Assembly: GCA_023423605.1 (NCBI GenBank)
Contig: JAFAFF010000320.1
Span: 1-16,798, forward strand
Direction of reading: 5' to 3'
Length of the DNA: 16,798 bases
Origin: Pseudomonadota bacterium
GTDB taxonomy: Bacteria; Pseudomonadota; Gammaproteobacteria; Xanthomonadales; Xanthomonadaceae
This document shows positions 13,561 to 16,798 of this stretch, piece after piece. The notes below the pieces were generated by a model. It was not told where the DNA came from. It worked only from the letters and a program-made list of their open reading frames with translations, and made no database searches. Each line of letters starts with the position of its first letter. Position 1 is the stretch's first letter. Both the position numbers and the translations under genes were made by a program.

Positions 13561-15738
13561 TCAGTACAGATCCACCGGGTCGACATCCAGCGACCAGCGC
13601 ACGCGCCGGGCTTCGGGCAGGCCGTGCAGCCGTGGCACCACATGATCCAGCACCGCATGCAGCACCGGGCGCTGCGCGCTCGACAACAGCAGTTGGGTGC
13701 GCTGGTAGCCGGCGCGGCGGGGCATCGGCGCGGGCATCGGCCCGAAGGCTTCCAGACGCGGCTGTTCGCCCAGCAGGCCGCGTGCGGCCATCAGGAAGGC
13801 ATTGGCATGCTCCACCTGCTGCGCTTCCGCGCGCAGCAGTGCCAGATGTGCGAACGGCGGGAAGCCGGCGGCCTGGCGCTGGTTGAGCTCGGCCGCTGCG
13901 AACGGGTGGTAACCGCCGTTGACCAGCGTTTCCAACAGCGGATGGCCCGGATGGTGGGTCTGCAACCACACCTCACCCGGGTCGCGTGCACGACCGGCAC
14001 GACCGGCCACCTGGATCAACTGCTGGGCCAGCTTCTCGGTGGCGCGGAAATCCGATGAGAACAAGCCTTCGTCGATGCCCACCACCACCACCAGGGTCAG
14101 CCTGGGCAGGTCGTGGCCCTTGGCGAGGATCTGCGTGCCCACCAGGATGCCGGCCTGCTCGCCCAGCCGGGCCAGCTGCTGTTCCAGCGCATCGCGTCGC
14201 GCGGTGGTACTGCGGTCGATGCGCAGCACCGGAACATCCGGGAAGGCCTGCGCCAGATGCTCTTCCAGGCGTTCGGTACCGATGCCCTGCGGCTGCAGTG
14301 CCAGGCTGCCGCAGGCCGGGCAGGCCAGCGGCGTGGGCTGTCGCGCACCACAGTGATGGCACTGCAGGCGGCGGCCTGCACCATGCACGGTCATCGGCGC
14401 ATCGCAGCGCTGGCAGGGTGCGGTCCAGCCGCAGTCGTGGCACAGCAGCACCGGCGCATAGCCACGGCGGTTCTTGAACACCAGCACCTGTTGCCCGTTG
14501 CGCAGATGGGCAGCGATGCCTTCCAGCACCTCCGGCGACAATCCATCGCGCAGCGGGCGCTTGCGCACATCCAGGATGCGTACGCGCGGCGGCCGCGCAT
14601 CACCGGCGCGCTGTTTCAGCCGCAGGTGGGTGAAGCGTCCGGCGTGCGCGTTGTGCAGCGTTTCCAGCGAGGGCGTGGCACTGCCCAGCAGTACCGGAAT
14701 GCCCAGCGCCTTGCCGCGCACCAGGGCGAAATCGCGCGCGTGGTAGCGGATTCCATCCTGCTGCTTGTAGCTGTTGTCGTGTTCTTCGTCGACGATCAGC
14801 AGGCCGGCCTGCGGCAGTGGCGTGAAGACCGCCGAGCGGGTACCGACGATCACCCGTGCTTCGCCACGCAGGGCCGCAGCCCATACGCGGGCGCGTTCGT
14901 TGTCGTTCAGGCCCGAATGCATGGCATGCACGGTGATGCCCAGGCGGCCACGGAAGCGCGCCAGTGTCTGTGGGGTCAGGCCGATCTCCGGAACCAGCAC
15001 CAGCGCCTGCCGCCCCTGCGCCAGGCAGTGGATGATGGCCTGCAGGTAAACCTCGGTCTTTCCGCTGCCGGTCACGCCATCCAGCAGGAAGGGCGTGAAC
15101 CCCGCGGCGGCCGTGATGGCCTCGGTGGCCGCTGCCTGCTCTGCATTGAGGGTGGGGCCCGGCAGCGGATGCGCCTGCATCGGTGCCACGCTCAGTGCCA
15201 CCCGTTCGGCCAGACCGCGTTTGCCCAGGCTGCGGGCTGGCGCGCGCCAATCGGGCATGCGCGCGGCGATGACGTCCTCATCGACGATGCTGTCGGCCAG
15301 CAGCTCGGCCAGTTGGCGCGGCCGACTCCCCGCGCGCAGTGCGTTGCGCTGCTGGCGTCCCTCGTCGGTGAGCTGCCAGCCCCAATGATGGGTGTCCGGC
15401 AGGGGGGCGCCGTGCCGCAGCGGACCGGGCAGTGCCGTGGAGTACACCTCGCCCAGCGGCGCATGGGTGTACTGCGCCAGCCAGTGCAGGCTGTCACGGA
15501 GTTCACCCTGCAGCAGTGGTGCTTGGTCGCACCACGCCAAAGCCTGGCGTAGCGACGTACCGGGATCGGCGCTGCCCGCTTCCACCACCACGCCGATCAG
15601 TTCGCGGGGGCCGAACGGAACGTTGATCCGGCATCCGGCCACCGTGGCCGGTGCGGGACCGTCGGGCGCCAGATAGTCGAAAAGCTGCGGCAGCGGGACT
15701 GGCAGCGCGACGCGGAGGGTAGGAACGGAAGCAGGCAT
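13561..15738 (-). CDS. priA: Primosomal protein N' (replication restart helicase PriA)
   Basis: A 725-residue superfamily 2 DNA helicase that recognises stalled or repaired forks and reloads the replisome through PriB/DnaT and DnaC. An N-terminal 3'-DNA-binding domain (about 1-105) is followed by a winged-helix region. The helicase has Walker A GVTGSGKTEVY (221-231, K227), DEEH (317-320) and GSATPSLET (352-360). Eight cysteines for two zinc ions are at 433, 436, 442, 445, 460, 463, 473 and 476. Helicase motifs V and VI follow (ILVGTQILAKGHD; QLIQVAGRAGR), and the C-terminus ends WSLDVDPVDLY. Length is normal for the family (about 730). No Shine-Dalgarno site precedes the ATG; a -10-like TACACT sits six bases upstream, so the mRNA may be leaderless. 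Confidence 0.98.
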   Translation of the reverse strand: MPASVPTLRVALPVPLPQLFDYLAPDGPAPATVAGCRINVPFGPRELIGVVVEAGSADPGTSLRQALAWCDQAPLLQGELRDSLHWLAQYTHAPLGEVYSTALPGPLRHGAPLPDTHHWGWQLTDEGRQQRNALRAGSRPRQLAELLADSIVDEDVIAARMPDWRAPARSLGKRGLAERVALSVAPMQAHPLPGPTLNAEQAAATEAITAAAGFTPFLLDGVTGSGKTEVYLQAIIHCLAQGRQALVLVPEIGLTPQTLARFRGRLGITVHAMHSGLNDNERARVWAAALRGEARVIVGTRSAVFTPLPQAGLLIVDEEHDNSYKQQDGIRYHARDFALVRGKALGIPVLLGSATPSLETLHNAHAGRFTHLRLKQRAGDARPPRVRILDVRKRPLRDGLSPEVLEGIAAHLRNGQQVLVFKNRRGYAPVLLCHDCGWTAPCQRCDAPMTVHGAGRRLQCHHCGARQPTPLACPACGSLALQPQGIGTERLEEHLAQAFPDVPVLRIDRSTTARRDALEQQLARLGEQAGILVGTQILAKGHDLPRLTLVVVVGIDEGLFSSDFRATEKLAQQLIQVAGRAGRARDPGEVWLQTHHPGHPLLETLVNGGYHPFAAAELNQRQAAGFPPFAHLALLRAEAQQVEHANAFLMAARGLLGEQPRLEAFGPMPAPMPRRAGYQRTQLLLSSAQRPVLHAVLDHVVPRLHGLPEARRVRWSLDVDPVDLY

Positions 15739-15744
15739 GCAGGC

Positions 15745-15772
15745 AGTGTAGCGGCCTGTTCAGCCGCGCCAA
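15745..15772 (-). promoter_or_regulatory. Candidate priA promoter giving a leaderless transcript
   Basis: On the minus strand TTGGCG (15772-15767) and TACACT (15750-15745) are 16 bp apart; each matches about four of six consensus positions. The -10 ends six bases before the priA ATG. Confidence 0.4.
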
Positions 15773-15852
15773 GCGCTGATTCAGCAGTGTGACTGTTGAG
15801 TTGCGGTTGCTTGAATGCTGGCTAAATATACGACTCCATTGAACTTTCCGGG

Positions 15853-15875
15853 TTATCCACACTTTCTGTGGATAA
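15853..15875. promoter_or_regulatory. Inverted pair of consensus DnaA boxes
   Basis: TTATCCACA (15853-15861) and TGTGGATAA (15867-15875) are both exact matches to the 9-mer DnaA box, facing each other across CTTTC. The same bases could form a 9-bp hairpin. The pair lies in the 414-bp gap between the divergent priA gene and the gene at 16153. Confidence 0.7.
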
Positions 15876-15896
15876 GCCTGTGCGTTAGCGCAGGCT
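15875..15896 (+). other. Hairpin directly after the DnaA boxes
   Basis: AGCCTGTGC (15875-15883) pairs with GCGCAGGCT (15888-15896) around GTTA, nine pairs with one G-U. No T run follows. Its first base overlaps the last base of the second DnaA box. Confidence 0.5.
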
Positions 15897-15940
15897 GAAG
15901 CCGCAGGATGCCAGTATCGACAGACGCAGGGTCGCTGTGG

Positions 15941-15996
15941 TCAAAAAAACGCCACACAATATTATTCAGTAAAAACAATCACATACATGTGAAGTT
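15941..15996. other. AT-rich stretch in the priA-16153 gap
   Basis: About 40 of 56 bases are A or T by hand count, against a strongly GC-rich background. It includes a run of seven A, AATATTATT and AAAAACAAT. It could be an easily melted element, a promoter region, or foreign sequence. No gene that I trust overlaps it. Confidence 0.5.
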
Positions 15997-16152
15997 ACGG
16001 GTATTCGCGGCGATTCTCCGTCCGCAGGTATCAGATGGCGTGTCACCATTGATGCTGTGCACAACCTGCAGCACGATCGCCTCGAACGTGCAAGTCCTCG
16101 GCGAGCCGTGACGCCAACGGCTATCATTCCGCGTGAATTCCTGGAGTACCCG

Positions 16153-16798
16153 ATGACGGCCGCGCCTGCTTCACTTTCTTCAACGTCAGCCGGTGCGCTG
16201 TCTGCTTTTCTTCGTGGCGTGGAACGCCGTGCCCTGGTGATCGCCGAACTGCAGACCGGCGATGCCGCGCGTGCCGAGCAGGCCCTGGTAGCGGTGATGC
16301 GTGCGTTCGCGGCGGTCGCCAGCGACCTGCCGATGGCGCAGTGGCCGCCGCGTTTCTGGGCATTGCTGGCCGCGCGCCAGGCCCTGCGTGAAACGCCTGG
16401 CGGACACTGGGATGGCGGGTTGGCGCATCTTGGCACGCTGCCGCCGCTGGTGCGCCTGGCGCTGCTGCTGCGTATCGGCGCAGGACTGGACGAGGACACG
16501 GCGGCCCGCCTGCTGGATGCCGATGTCGACACCTACCAGCACTGGCTGGCCGAAGCTTGTCCGCGCGATGTCGCCGGACAGCCCGATGCGCAGGGCTGGC
16601 GGCAGCTGGCCGAGCAGGTGCAGTTGCGCATCCGTGAGCTGCCGGCGCAACGGTTGAAGGAACTGCAGCAGCCCGCGGCCGCCGCCCCCGTGGGTGCGCC
16701 TGCCCGTACCTGGCGTGCGCCAGCAGCCGATCGCCGTGAACAGGCGCCTCCGCCCAGGCGTCGGCCGTCGTCGTCCCGGCGCTGGCGCGGCCCGGCGA
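16153..16798 (+). CDS. Possibly degenerate sigma-70-like protein with basic C-terminal tail (3' end outside window)
   Basis: Open from the ATG at 16153 to the window edge, 215 codons with no stop. The start has CTGGAG (16141-16146) at good distance; a weak -10-like TATCAT is at 16122-16127. Residues about 15-50 (FLRGVERRALVIAELQTGD...QALVAVMRAF) resemble sigma-70 region 2 helices, and about 100-135 (GTLPPLVRLALLLRIGAGLDEDTAARLLDADVDTY, split here by eye) resemble region 4 with its HTH. Conservation is low and the core-binding residues are not clear. The tail after about residue 175 is rich in Arg, Pro and Ala. In many proteobacteria small sigma-like genes are followed by DUF3619/DUF3106-type genes, which cannot be checked here. 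It may instead be an unrelated helical protein. Confidence 0.7.
   Translation, partial: MTAAPASLSSTSAGALSAFLRGVERRALVIAELQTGDAARAEQALVAVMRAFAAVASDLPMAQWPPRFWALLAARQALRETPGGHWDGGLAHLGTLPPLVRLALLLRIGAGLDEDTAARLLDADVDTYQHWLAEACPRDVAGQPDAQGWRQLAEQVQLRIRELPAQRLKELQQPAAAAPVGAPARTWRAPAADRREQAPPPRRRPSSSRRWRGPA

Noticed and set aside
14113..15552. Plus-strand open frame (479 codons) opposite priA
   Set aside because: priA is certain on the other strand; this translation has no domain and has shadow-like composition.
15853..15996. Chromosomal replication origin
   Set aside because: There are only two good DnaA boxes, and dnaA, dnaN or gidA are not adjacent. A lesser DnaA site is kept as a possibility.
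15908..16111. Plus-strand open frame of 67 codons in the priA-16153 gap
   Set aside because: It has no ribosome site, no recognisable motif, and mixed composition crossing the AT-rich tract.

Overview
The window looks like a chromosomal segment of a high-GC gammaproteobacterium of the Xanthomonadaceae, most likely Stenotrophomonas or a close relative. This rests on protein style, GC content, gene order and the REP-like intergenic repeats; no database search was possible. Most of it is housekeeping sequence, but the gaps between genes are rich in regulatory structure.

Layout. 1-492: the 3' end of groEL with its Gly-Gly-Met tail and a GAAA-tetraloop terminator. 493-4550: a BvgAS/EvgAS-type two-component pair, a LuxR-type response regulator overlapping a 1054-residue hybrid kinase with two substrate-binding-like sensor domains, HisKA, HATPase, receiver and HPt. 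4551-5170: a small exported DUF1090 (YqjC-like) protein ending in a strong hairpin. 5171-7543: a FimD/PapC-type fimbrial usher with no chaperone or pilin gene beside it, which lacks the usual N-terminal chaperone-binding tail and both C-terminal domains. 7544-8911: a class I DAHP synthase preceded by a complete attenuator whose leader peptide has seven consecutive aromatic codons (FYFWYYF).

9103-10049: a minus-strand two-repeat membrane protein (UPF0126/TRIC type) behind a tandem glycine riboswitch, divergent from a small GIY-YIG protein (10050-10310). 10411-11679: a type II NADH dehydrogenase-like flavoprotein on the minus strand, divergent from a NYN-domain/OST-HTH putative RNase (11786-12565) and a glutathione S-transferase-like protein (12643-13263). 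13248-13530: a composite repeat block between convergent GST and priA genes: three 35-bp units, a 28-bp perfect inverted repeat made of two REP-like hairpins, and 51-bp units in the opposite sense. 13561-15738: priA on the minus strand. 15739-16152: a 414-bp divergent gap with two inverted, consensus-perfect DnaA boxes next to an AT-rich stretch. 16153-end: a truncated gene for a possibly degenerate sigma-like protein with a basic C-terminus.

Main leads. The aromatic attenuator joins first-step shikimate control to Phe, Tyr and Trp supply, and its leader peptide may be translated from a leaderless mRNA. The glycine riboswitch implies that its membrane protein handles glycine. The reduced orphan usher, the repeat block that supplies the GST stop codon, and the DnaA-box/AT-rich gap beside priA are the least explained parts.
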